A stretch of DNA of 15,710 nucleotides, taken from positions 1 through 15,710 of the forward strand of contig JAYFQP010000039.1 of assembly GCA_034926865.1 (NCBI GenBank). Reading direction: 5' to 3'. Both the position numbers and the translations under genes were made by a program. This document shows, in pieces, positions 1 through 6,337 of the stretch. The notes under the pieces are model-generated. The model did not search any database. It was not told where the DNA came from and worked only from the letters and a program-made list of their open reading frames with translations. Numbering within the stretch: the stretch's first letter is position 1; every line of letters begins with the position of its first letter. Source of the stretch: RGIG1902 sp034926865 (GTDB lineage Bacteria; Bacillota; Clostridia; Oscillospirales; Butyricicoccaceae).

Positions 1-767
1 TCCTCGGCGAAGATTTTGGTTTTGCCGTCCACCTTGCCCTCGGTAACCTTGTGGTTTATGGAGATGGTTCCCCGGTCAAAGTCAATGCTGCTCCAGCGGA
101 TGCCCAGCACCTCGCTTCGGCGCAAACCGTAGTAAGCCGCGAGCTGAACGATTGCCGCCATGGAATCGTCCTTTGTGGCGTCAAACAGCGTGGAAAGCTC
201 CTCCTTGGAGTAAAAGCTCGCCAGATATTTGCTCTTTTTAGGCCTGTCAACCTTATCCGCCACATTCTCCGTGACCAGATCGTTTTTTACGGCATACTGC
301 AAGGCCTTACGGACAACGGCATGGTAGTGAATCACAGTGTTGGCGTTGCAGCCGTCAGCGAAAATTGACTGATGCAACTCCCGAATGTGCCTGGGCTCCA
401 GCTTATCCAAGCGGAGCTTGCGCGCACGGAAAAAGCCGTCCAGACGCGCAGTAATCAGGCTTTTATAACTCTCGTAGGTCGTGCGCTCAATTGTTGGTGC
501 GGTCAGTTCCAGCCATTCCAGCAGAAAATCCGCAAACAGCGGTGACTCTTTTTTTGCCCGCTCGTTCTTTATCTCCGGGCTCTCATAATTGCGGATCAGT
601 TCATCCAGCGCGGCCTGTGCCTTACGCTTGTTGCCTTTTACCGGAATATGCAGGGCATGATATTTTTGCTTTCGTTTTCCTGCCTCGTCGTAAATATTGA
701 GGATGGCAGTGTACATCCCATCTCTTTCCTTCAGACTGCCCGTAATCGGGCGATTATTTTGCGTCAT
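1..767 (-). CDS. int: Tyrosine recombinase / phage-type integrase, C-terminus cut off by the window edge
   Basis: Site-specific recombinase that would integrate and excise the element. It reads from an ATG at 767 leftwards with no stop, giving 255 complete codons before the edge. A GGGAGG ribosome site lies just upstream, about 773-778. Residues 1-65 look like an arm-binding N-terminal domain (ITGSLKERDGMYTAILNIY). Residues 75-170 form the SAM-like core-binding domain. The catalytic domain starts near 185, and YYGLRRSEVLGIRWSSIDFD (about 212-231) carries the first catalytic arginine (R216). The catalytic Lys, His-x-x-Arg and Tyr motifs should lie beyond position 1, so activity cannot be judged. 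It is downstream of and co-directional with the excisionase, with a hairpin between them. The family assignment is firm; target site and att sites are outside the window. Confidence 0.93.
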   Translation of the reverse strand, partial: MTQNNRPITGSLKERDGMYTAILNIYDEAGKRKQKYHALHIPVKGNKRKAQAALDELIRNYESPEIKNERAKKESPLFADFLLEWLELTAPTIERTTYESYKSLITARLDGFFRARKLRLDKLEPRHIRELHQSIFADGCNANTVIHYHAVVRKALQYAVKNDLVTENVADKVDRPKKSKYLASFYSKEELSTLFDATKDDSMAAIVQLAAYYGLRRSEVLGIRWSSIDFDRGTISINHKVTEGKVDGKTKIFAE

Positions 768-787
768 TTCTATCCTCCCATCAAAAG

Positions 788-828
788 GCGTTCGCTCAAG
801 GTCGTGTGATGTTACCTTGGGCGAACGC
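788..828. terminator. Strong hairpin between excisionase and integrase genes
   Basis: A 15-bp inverted repeat (788-802 with 814-828, GCGTTCGCTCAAGGT against ACCTTGGGCGAACGC, one G:U-type mismatch) has an 11-nt loop. On the plus strand it is followed by ATTTTTC; on the minus strand the tail is the weaker CTTTTG. It lies 20 bp upstream of the integrase start codon and about 30 bp after the excisionase stop. It could stop antisense transcripts coming out of the integrase gene, act as an attenuator that lowers integrase relative to excisionase, or both. The structure is seen; the role is inferred. Confidence 0.6.
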
Positions 829-859
829 ATTTTTCAAGTCATTTCCTCTGAAAAGTTTT

Positions 860-1078
860 CTATACCGAATTGCCGCACAAATAGTCGATCACCGTCAGCT
901 TTGGCACGCGGTAAATCCGCCCCATGCGGACGCTCTGCAGCCGACCGCTTTGAAGCAGCTCGTATGTTTTGCGCCGCCCGATCCCCAACATTTCCTGTAC
1001 CTGCTGCGGTGTCAGCGCGTCGGGGTATTCCCGGAACATCACGCTGTACTGCCGCGCCATTTTTTCTTCTCTGCCCAT
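860..1078 (-). CDS. xis: Excisionase-like small DNA-binding protein (MerR-type winged helix)
   Basis: A 72-aa protein typical of the excisionase/HTH_17 family found next to integrases. It would bend DNA at the attachment sites to steer the integrase towards excision, and may also act as a repressor. The segment LTPQQVQEMLGIGRRKTYEL (about 22-41) is the helix-turn-helix, followed by a short wing (GRLQSVRMGRIYRVPK) and a C-terminal helix. I chose ATG 1078 because GAGGGGGAG (1087-1095) sits 8 nt upstream of it. The longer reading from 1108 would place that ribosome site inside the gene. It is transcribed leftwards towards the integrase, so the two probably form one transcript, with its promoter in the divergent region 1102-1150. 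Confidence 0.85.
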   Translation of the reverse strand: MGREEKMARQYSVMFREYPDALTPQQVQEMLGIGRRKTYELLQSGRLQSVRMGRIYRVPKLTVIDYLCGNSV

Positions 1079-1095
1079 AATTATTTCTCCCCCTC

Positions 1096-1124
1096 TTGAC
1101 AAATGCAATGTAATTGAATATTAT
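1096..1124 (+). promoter_or_regulatory. SigmaA-type promoter for the sigma-like gene
   Basis: TTGACA (1096-1101) and TATTAT (1119-1124) are separated by exactly 17 bp. The -35 box is a perfect consensus and abuts the ribosome site of the leftward excisionase gene. Transcription would start near 1131, leaving a leader of about 70 nt before the gene at 1200. Confidence 0.72.
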
Positions 1125-1140
1125 AATTACAACAATTACA
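1109..1140. promoter_or_regulatory. Putative operator with three ATTAC boxes in the divergent promoter region
   Basis: TGTAATTG (1109-1116) is the exact inverse of CAATTACA (1133-1140). A further AATTAC core sits at 1125-1130, so there are three copies of one core. The last two lie 9 bp apart in direct orientation (1126-1140, ATTACAACAATTACA). The boxes overlap the rightward -10 (1119-1124) and a leftward TATAAT (1125-1120 on the minus strand, poor -35). A bound protein would probably influence both directions. Candidate regulators are the excisionase, the sigma-like protein or the zinc-finger protein. The repeats are seen; regulator identity is unknown. Confidence 0.5.
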
Positions 1141-1199
1141 TCCGCCTAATATATAGACGGTGAGAAAGGCAAAAATGGTACTGATGGGAGGAAAAAGTT

Positions 1200-1808
1200 T
1201 TGAAAGGAAAAACAGCGGCTGATATTCGGGAGGAACAATTAAACGCAAAGCTTGCGGAGCTGGCCGAACAGGGCAACTGGACCAGCGTGCTTAAAGCGCT
1301 GGACGATTACGACACCAACAATGAACGGCGGCATTCGGATCATCGCGCCGACATGGACGTGACTATAGTTGACCGCGATCCGGAGGAGGGCGAATGCTAC
1401 CGTGTTGCCGACCTGCTGAAGCTGAGTTGCTGGGAGGATTGGGATGACATTATCTTTTCTCAGAAGCCGGAGGACCTACACCATTTGGTGGAGGAATACC
1501 CAACCAGCGTGGCGCTGAAAGAGCTTAGCCCGAGGCAGAAAGAAATCCTTCTGGAAAACATTGTGCACGGAACGATTACCCAGGAGCTTGCTGACAAAGC
1601 CGACTGCACGGTCCGCAACATCACAAAGCAGCGGCAAAAGGCCCTGGAGCGTGTACGTTGGCTGGTGACTGGCAACAACGGTGAATGCCATCCGGACACC
1701 GCCGTAATCATCCTCGGCTGGATGGTGATTCCAACCTTCATGCTCGGCTGGGAAATCTCAAAGAGGATTTATCCCAGAATCAAAAGAACTTTCGTTCCAG
1801 CGGCGTAA
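1200..1808 (+). CDS. Sigma-70 region-4-like helix-turn-helix protein with a possible C-terminal membrane segment
   Basis: A 202-aa protein starting at a TTG (1200), chosen because GGGAGG (1186-1191) lies 8 nt upstream and no better ATG is near. Residues 1-40 are helical and charged, and 40-105 are acidic. LSPRQKEILLENIVHGTITQ (109-128), ending with a recognition helix around TVRNITKQRQKALERVR (137-153), resembles the sigma-70 region-4/Sigma70_r4_2 fold. There is no region 2, so it is not a complete sigma factor by sequence. Residues 167-184 (DTAVIILGWMVIPTFMLG) are hydrophobic enough for one membrane helix, followed by a basic tail (KRIYPRIKRTF). It is the first rightward gene of the element's control module. 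The likely role is regulating element functions; the DNA-binding call is fairly sure, the rest is inference. Confidence 0.7.
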   Translation: MKGKTAADIREEQLNAKLAELAEQGNWTSVLKALDDYDTNNERRHSDHRADMDVTIVDRDPEEGECYRVADLLKLSCWEDWDDIIFSQKPEDLHHLVEEYPTSVALKELSPRQKEILLENIVHGTITQELADKADCTVRNITKQRQKALERVRWLVTGNNGECHPDTAVIILGWMVIPTFMLGWEISKRIYPRIKRTFVPAA

Positions 1809-1811
1809 TGC

Positions 1812-1839
1812 AAAAAAAGACCGCTGCGTCTTGCAGCGG
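1812..1839 (-). terminator. Minus-strand Rho-independent terminator
   Basis: A perfect 7-bp stem (1821-1827 with 1833-1839, CCGCTGC against GCAGCGG) with a 5-nt loop. On the minus strand it is followed by TCTTTTTTT (1820-1812). On the plus strand no U-run follows. It therefore acts on leftward transcripts and would shield the integrase/excisionase control region from read-through from the right. No leftward gene ends directly before it. Confidence 0.65.
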
Positions 1840-1860
1840 CCAATGAAATATGATAAATTG

Positions 1861-1875
1861 ATTACAAGAATTACA
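1861..1875. repeat. Second copy of the ATTACA box pair, upstream of the zinc-finger gene
   Basis: ATTACAAGAATTACA matches 14 of 15 positions of the sequence at 1126-1140, with the same 9-bp spacing between the two ATTACA boxes. It ends 1 bp before the GGAGG (1877-1881) of the next gene. It may be an operator bound by the same regulator or, being next to the ribosome site, an RNA-level site. Confidence 0.5.
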
Positions 1876-1888
1876 TGGAGGAATCGTC

Positions 1889-2569
1889 ATGGACTTGAAA
1901 GCCATGTTTCCCAATTTAAATACCATGTGGGTACGCTGGTCTGCGTATGAAATCGCGGACTACCATGGCGTCAGCTATCTGATGCCTTCTCCCGGCGCGG
2001 AAGCGTTCCAGTATAACTGCGCCGAGCAGCCGGAAACACTGGTTGCTGATGCTTTGGAGCTGGGACGGCAGATCACTGAGAACTCCGATGACGCTGACCG
2101 CGCGTGTGCCGCCTTTGCGGCCCGCCACGGGCTTTTGGGGCTGGACGGCGGCAAAGACGCGGGTCCTTTTTCAAGCGGCAGCGTGGCCCCGTGTTACCGC
2201 CCCGTGAACGAAAAAGAATACGGCGAAGAGTTGGAACGCTTCAAGGCGGCACTGCAGGCGCTGTATCGGCATTTCATTTCTACTCGAGACGGAGCCGTAG
2301 CGTTCGACACGATACCTGCTATAACCGGTAGCCTCAACTATAAGCTAACCTCCGGGCAGACGCCGCAACTTGTCTGGGAGATGGACAGCTTGTCGAGTGT
2401 CCTCCGCCTTGCCTACGCTGCAGTTGTCAGCGACCCAGGTGCGCCTCTCAAGGTCTGCAAAAACTGCGGCAAGGTATACTACAATCCCCACACCAAAAGC
2501 GAGTTCTGCGGGACAAAGTGCAGGAATTATTATAATGTCAAGGCGTTTCGGGCGAAGGAGAAAGTATAA
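1889..2569 (+). CDS. Protein of unknown function with a C-terminal CGNR-like four-cysteine zinc finger
   Basis: A 226-aa protein starting at ATG 1889 with GGAGG (1877-1881) 7 nt upstream. Residues 1-180 show no motif I can name; 110-135 and 165-182 look helical. The C-terminus has four cysteines, VCKNCGKVYY (C190, C193) and FCGTKCRNYY (C207, C211), followed by a basic helix (NVKAFRAKEK). The C-x2-C...C-x3-C-R-N pattern resembles the CGNR/ABATE-type zinc finger of putative transcription regulators. It follows the sigma-like gene after 80 bp that hold the leftward terminator and the ATTACA repeat, and ends before a weak terminator. It may be an element regulator; the function is not known and the CGNR link is by eye only. 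Confidence 0.62.
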   Translation: MDLKAMFPNLNTMWVRWSAYEIADYHGVSYLMPSPGAEAFQYNCAEQPETLVADALELGRQITENSDDADRACAAFAARHGLLGLDGGKDAGPFSSGSVAPCYRPVNEKEYGEELERFKAALQALYRHFISTRDGAVAFDTIPAITGSLNYKLTSGQTPQLVWEMDSLSSVLRLAYAAVVSDPGAPLKVCKNCGKVYYNPHTKSEFCGTKCRNYYNVKAFRAKEKV

Positions 2570-2581
2570 ATAATAGAAAGC

Positions 2582-2616
2582 CCGTCACTTTGAGTAATGC
2601 GATGGTTTTTTCTTTT
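2582..2616 (+). terminator. Weak Rho-independent terminator after the zinc-finger gene
   Basis: An imperfect stem (2582-2588 with 2599-2605, five pairs including one G:U, one A/C mismatch, then a closing C:G) with a 10-nt loop, followed by TTTTTTCTTTT (2606-2616). It separates the control module from the defence cassette. Confidence 0.5.
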
Positions 2617-2673
2617 GTAAAACATAATAAGGTAACCTATGTTGGAAGAAAAACCTTGTAAATGCGTTATATG

Positions 2674-2702
2674 TTGAGGCATGGAAGAATTTGTAGTATA
2701 AT
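2674..2702 (+). promoter_or_regulatory. Probable promoter of the defence cassette
   Basis: TTGAGG (2674-2679) and TATAAT (2697-2702) are spaced by exactly 17 bp within the 243-bp AT-rich gap before the ATPase gene. Transcription would begin near 2709, giving a leader of about 100 nt. No other promoter of comparable quality was noticed before the downstream genes, which are closely spaced, so it may serve all six. Confidence 0.65.
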
Positions 2703-2812
2703 ATTATTATTTACGAGGTACTTAAGTGCAATATTGGTGATATTGTGAATTTGGCTTTGAAATAGCTGCATAGCAATAGAAAGTCTTATTCAGACAAAAA
2801 GGAGCTATCCAT

Positions 2813-4816
2813 ATGGCGGCTGTCAAAATTGAAGTTGAGGCAAAGGGTATAAAGCGTGCCTTAAAAAAGTTTGATACATATAGTTCCATTGCGCAATATA
2901 TTTGGAATGGATTTGACGCAAAAGCATCTTCTGTGTCCGTAGACTTTATGAAAAACCAGTATGGTTCTGTATCGGGATTATCTGTTAAAGACAATGGCCA
3001 CGGAATAGACAGCAACCAGCTTCCCACCAAATTCAAGAATATTTTCACCTCAAATAAAGCTGGCGAAAAAAGTGCTAACAAAAACAGTTCTGATATCCAT
3101 GGAGAAAACGGTATAGGTAGATTTACTTTTTTTACATTTTGTGATTATGCTGTTTGGACAACAGTATACGAGCAAAAAGGAAAACGATATAAATACACTA
3201 TTACAATTTCTTCAATCAATCTGGATGAATATGATCCTACAGATATAATTGAAACCGAAGATCCGGTGGGTACGGTTGTTGAATTCTATAATTTTGGCGA
3301 TGATAAATTTAATTATTCTGAATTTTATGAATACATGCAACTTGAGTTTGCGTGGTTTTTAGAACTTAATAGAGAAAATGTATACCAATTACTTATTGAT
3401 GGAGAGCCTATAAACTATAATTCGCTTATAAAATCGACAGAAGAATTTCAATATAAGCACCCAAAAATTAACTGCATGTTTGATGTCCGCTATTATGTAT
3501 GGGGGCAGAAGTTACATGAAGAATATTCAAAGTACTATTACCTTAATTCAAAGGACAAAGAGCAGTATAAAGAAAATACTACGCTGAACAACAAGGGAGA
3601 CAAGTTCTACCATAGCGTATATATCAAATCTGCACTGTTTGATAATTTTACGTTTGAAGAGTTATCTGGTCAAATCTCTTTTTCTGCCAGCAAGGACAGC
3701 GAAGCATACAAGTGGGTCATCAGACAAATTGATGTGCAATTACGCACTATGCGAAATCCTTTTATCAAGCAGTATACGGGAGAATATGTAACCGAGCTTA
3801 AGAAAAAGGGTGTATACCCGAAGCTGAATTCACAGAATTACTTCGACAAATTCCGTGAAGATAGTCTCGATGAAATGATACAAGCGATATATGCTGCTGA
3901 ACCTAAAATTTTCTCCAGCTTGAACTTAACACAGCAAAAGACTTTAGTGCGCCTTTTCGATTTGACCTTGCAGTCGGGAGAGGTCGATAGCTTATATAAA
4001 ATTATTGAAGGGGTACTGGATATGCCGGTGTGCGACCGGGATGAGTTGGCAAATCTGCTTGAATATACAGAAATGTCTTACATTACAAAAACAATTTCTT
4101 TAATAAAAGATCGCATGCAGGCAATATCTGATTTAAAAGAATTAGTGCTGAACGAAGATTTAAAAGCGAATGAGCGTGACCACTTGCAAAAACTGATAGA
4201 GAAGCATTATTGGATCTTTGGCGAAGAATACTATCTTGTCACTGCCGAAGAACCTGATTTTGAGGAGGCACTCCGGAGATTTCTCTATGTCTTGCGCGGT
4301 GAGGATAATCCCAAAGGGTCTATTCACATTGACAGTGAGCATCGACAGAAAGAGATGGACATCTTTGCCGTACAGCGAAAAATGGACGGCATGCTTAAAA
4401 AATCGATTGTGGTTGAGCTAAAGCATCCGAGAATAACGCTCTCATCCAAGGAACTGCAACAGGTTAAAAATTATTTTGGTGTCATTGATAAAGAACCGCG
4501 ATTCAATGCATCTAATATTGAATGGGTGTTTTTCTTGGTTGGCAATGCCGTCAACGATGAAATTGAAGGAGAATATGAAAACGCAAGCTCCCATGGCGAA
4601 CGTTGCCTCGTTTACAAGCGGAATAACAAAAAGATTTATGTTAAAAAATGGAGTGATATCTTTACAGAGGCAGAAATCAACTATAACTTTTTACATGAGA
4701 AGCTGCAGTTAAAACAGCAGAAACTGATTGACCTTAGCCGCAAGAAAACAGCGAATGAAATTGCTCAAGAACAGCAGCCTAATACCGCTGTTCGACCACA
4801 AGAAGCTGTGATTTAA
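2813..4816 (+). CDS. GHKL (HATPase_c_3) ATPase fused to a Shedu-like DUF4263 nuclease domain
   Basis: A 667-aa predicted cytosolic defence protein, starting at ATG 2813 with AAGGAG 8 nt upstream. The N-terminal 1-250 is a GHKL ATP-binding fold: an N-box QYIWNGFDAKA (28-38, N32 and D35), a G1 box KDNGHGID (59-66) and a G2 box HGENGIGRF (96-104). The position four before N32, where Hsp90, MutL and MORC-type ATPases have the catalytic glutamate, is Q28. Residues 250-460 are a long helical middle. Residues about 465-640 look like the Shedu/SduA C-terminal domain: HYWIFGEEYYLV, then EMDIF (E514, D516), VVELKHP (E535-x-K537) and a following QQVKNYF, which matches a PD-(D/E)XK pattern. Only 18 bp separate it from hsdM, so it is probably co-transcribed with the R-M genes. 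It likely nicks or cuts DNA under ATP control; this is inference. Confidence 0.8.
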   Translation: MAAVKIEVEAKGIKRALKKFDTYSSIAQYIWNGFDAKASSVSVDFMKNQYGSVSGLSVKDNGHGIDSNQLPTKFKNIFTSNKAGEKSANKNSSDIHGENGIGRFTFFTFCDYAVWTTVYEQKGKRYKYTITISSINLDEYDPTDIIETEDPVGTVVEFYNFGDDKFNYSEFYEYMQLEFAWFLELNRENVYQLLIDGEPINYNSLIKSTEEFQYKHPKINCMFDVRYYVWGQKLHEEYSKYYYLNSKDKEQYKENTTLNNKGDKFYHSVYIKSALFDNFTFEELSGQISFSASKDSEAYKWVIRQIDVQLRTMRNPFIKQYTGEYVTELKKKGVYPKLNSQNYFDKFREDSLDEMIQAIYAAEPKIFSSLNLTQQKTLVRLFDLTLQSGEVDSLYKIIEGVLDMPVCDRDELANLLEYTEMSYITKTISLIKDRMQAISDLKELVLNEDLKANERDHLQKLIEKHYWIFGEEYYLVTAEEPDFEEALRRFLYVLRGEDNPKGSIHIDSEHRQKEMDIFAVQRKMDGMLKKSIVVELKHPRITLSSKELQQVKNYFGVIDKEPRFNASNIEWVFFLVGNAVNDEIEGEYENASSHGERCLVYKRNNKKIYVKKWSDIFTEAEINYNFLHEKLQLKQQKLIDLSRKKTANEIAQEQQPNTAVRPQEAVI

Positions 4817-4834
4817 TTCAAGGAGGAAATATAA

Positions 4835-6337
4835 ATGGCTGAAAATACTACTGCCAGCACAGGCGTTGAAAAGAAAATATGGGATGCCGCTTGCATTTTG
4901 CGCGGTAATATTGATGCATCGGAATATAAGCAAGTGGTCCTTGGGCTGATTTTTCTCAAGTATATCTCAGACCGCTTTGATGATAAATATAACGCACTGA
5001 TCGAAGAAGGCGACGGCTTCGAGGAGGACAAGGACGAATACACCAGCGAAAATATATTCTTTGTGCCTACAGAAGCACGCTGGAGTGCTATCGCAGCACA
5101 GGCGCACACCGAAGAAATCGGTACTGCTATTGATGATGCTATGCGCGCAATTGAAAAGGAAAACAAACGCTTAAGAGGCATTTTGCCCAAAAACTTTGCA
5201 CGCCCTGAATTGGACAAGCGCCGCTTAGGCGATGTGGTCGATTTGTTTACTAATCTCAAATTGACTGATGACGGTTCCAGTAAAGATGTGTTAGGTAATG
5301 TATATCAATTTTGTTTAAAAAAATTTGCCGAACAGGAAGGCAAGCTGGCAGGTGAATTTTTCACACCGGAATGTGTTGTTAAAACGCTTGTGGAAGTGCT
5401 AGAGCCGTACAACGGTCGAGTATATGACCCCTGCTGCGGTAGTGGAGGCATGTTTGTACAGAGCGCAAAGTTTGTGGAGAACCACAGCGGCAACATCAAC
5501 AACCTGTCTATTTATGGGCAGGATTCCAATCCTACCACATGGAAGCTGGCTATGATGAACCTCGCCATCCGTGGCATCGAGGCCGACCTTGGTAAATACA
5601 ATGCCGATACCTTCTTTGAGGACTGCCACCCCACTCTTCGAGCTGATTATATTATGGCAAATCCACCATTCAATCTCTCTGATTGGGGTGCCGACAGGTT
5701 GAAAGACGATGTGCGTTGGGCGTATGGGGTTCCCCCGGCGGGCAACGCCAACTTCGCGTGGATGCAACATATGATTCACCACATGGCGCCCGGCGGCAAG
5801 ATAGGCTTGGTGCTTGCAAACGGTTCCCTCTCCTCCCAGACTGGAGGCGAGGGTGAAATCAGAAAAGCCATTATCGAAGCAGATCTTGTGGACTGCATTA
5901 TTGCCATGCCACCGCAGCTATTTATGACAACGCAAATTCCCGTTTCTCTGTGGTTTTTGAGTAAGGATAAAAAGCAAAAAGGCAAGACGCTGTTTATTGA
6001 TGCACGCAACATGGGAACTATGGTCAGCCGAAAGCTACGGGAGCTCACCGACGAGGATATTGCCAAAATTGCAAAGGCCCATGATGACTTTGAACCGGGG
6101 ACGCTAGAGGAAAAAATGGGTTTTTGCGCCATTGCTGACCTTGCTGCCATTGCCAAGCAGGGATACATCCTTACCCCCGGAAGATATGTTGGCATTGCCG
6201 AGCAGGAGGACGACGGCGAGCTTTTCGAGGAAAAGATGGCCAGACTGACAGGAGAATTATTAGAACTGTTTGCGCAGAGTCATGCGCTGGAGCAGACGAT
6301 AAAAGAGAAACTGGGGGCGATTGGGTATGAAGTCTGA
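4835..6337 (+). CDS. hsdM: Type I restriction-modification methyltransferase subunit
   Basis: A 500-aa N6-adenine DNA methyltransferase that, with HsdS, methylates the host recognition site and protects it from HsdR. AGGAGG ahead of ATG 4835 is a strong ribosome site. Residues 8-140 are the HsdM N-terminal helical domain (KKIWDAACILRGNIDASEYK). The catalytic domain has GEFFTPECVV (173-182), motif I DPCCGSGGMF (198-207, S-adenosylmethionine binding) and motif IV NPPF (276-279, catalytic). All key motifs are intact and the length is normal for the family. The last codons overlap the hsdS start by 11 bp, indicating translational coupling. It is in a cassette with hsdS and hsdR, so a working enzyme is likely. 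Confidence 0.97.
   Translation: MAENTTASTGVEKKIWDAACILRGNIDASEYKQVVLGLIFLKYISDRFDDKYNALIEEGDGFEEDKDEYTSENIFFVPTEARWSAIAAQAHTEEIGTAIDDAMRAIEKENKRLRGILPKNFARPELDKRRLGDVVDLFTNLKLTDDGSSKDVLGNVYQFCLKKFAEQEGKLAGEFFTPECVVKTLVEVLEPYNGRVYDPCCGSGGMFVQSAKFVENHSGNINNLSIYGQDSNPTTWKLAMMNLAIRGIEADLGKYNADTFFEDCHPTLRADYIMANPPFNLSDWGADRLKDDVRWAYGVPPAGNANFAWMQHMIHHMAPGGKIGLVLANGSLSSQTGGEGEIRKAIIEADLVDCIIAMPPQLFMTTQIPVSLWFLSKDKKQKGKTLFIDARNMGTMVSRKLRELTDEDIAKIAKAHDDFEPGTLEEKMGFCAIADLAAIAKQGYILTPGRYVGIAEQEDDGELFEEKMARLTGELLELFAQSHALEQTIKEKLGAIGYEV

Noticed and set aside
56..368. Short open frames on both strands at the left edge
   Set aside because: They are shadows of the integrase, whose frame is continuous from 767 to the edge and encodes recognisable recombinase motifs.
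860..1108. Longer excisionase reading starting at 1108
   Set aside because: The extra residues are encoded by the GAGGGGGAG ribosome site itself; ATG 1078 has ideal spacing.
1122..1127. TATAAT as the rightward -10 box
   Set aside because: It would lie 20 bp from TTGACA; TATTAT at 1119-1124 gives the optimal 17-bp spacing.
1200..1808. Complete sigma factor
   Set aside because: Only a region-4-like HTH is visible; there is no region 2 for core polymerase and -10 binding.
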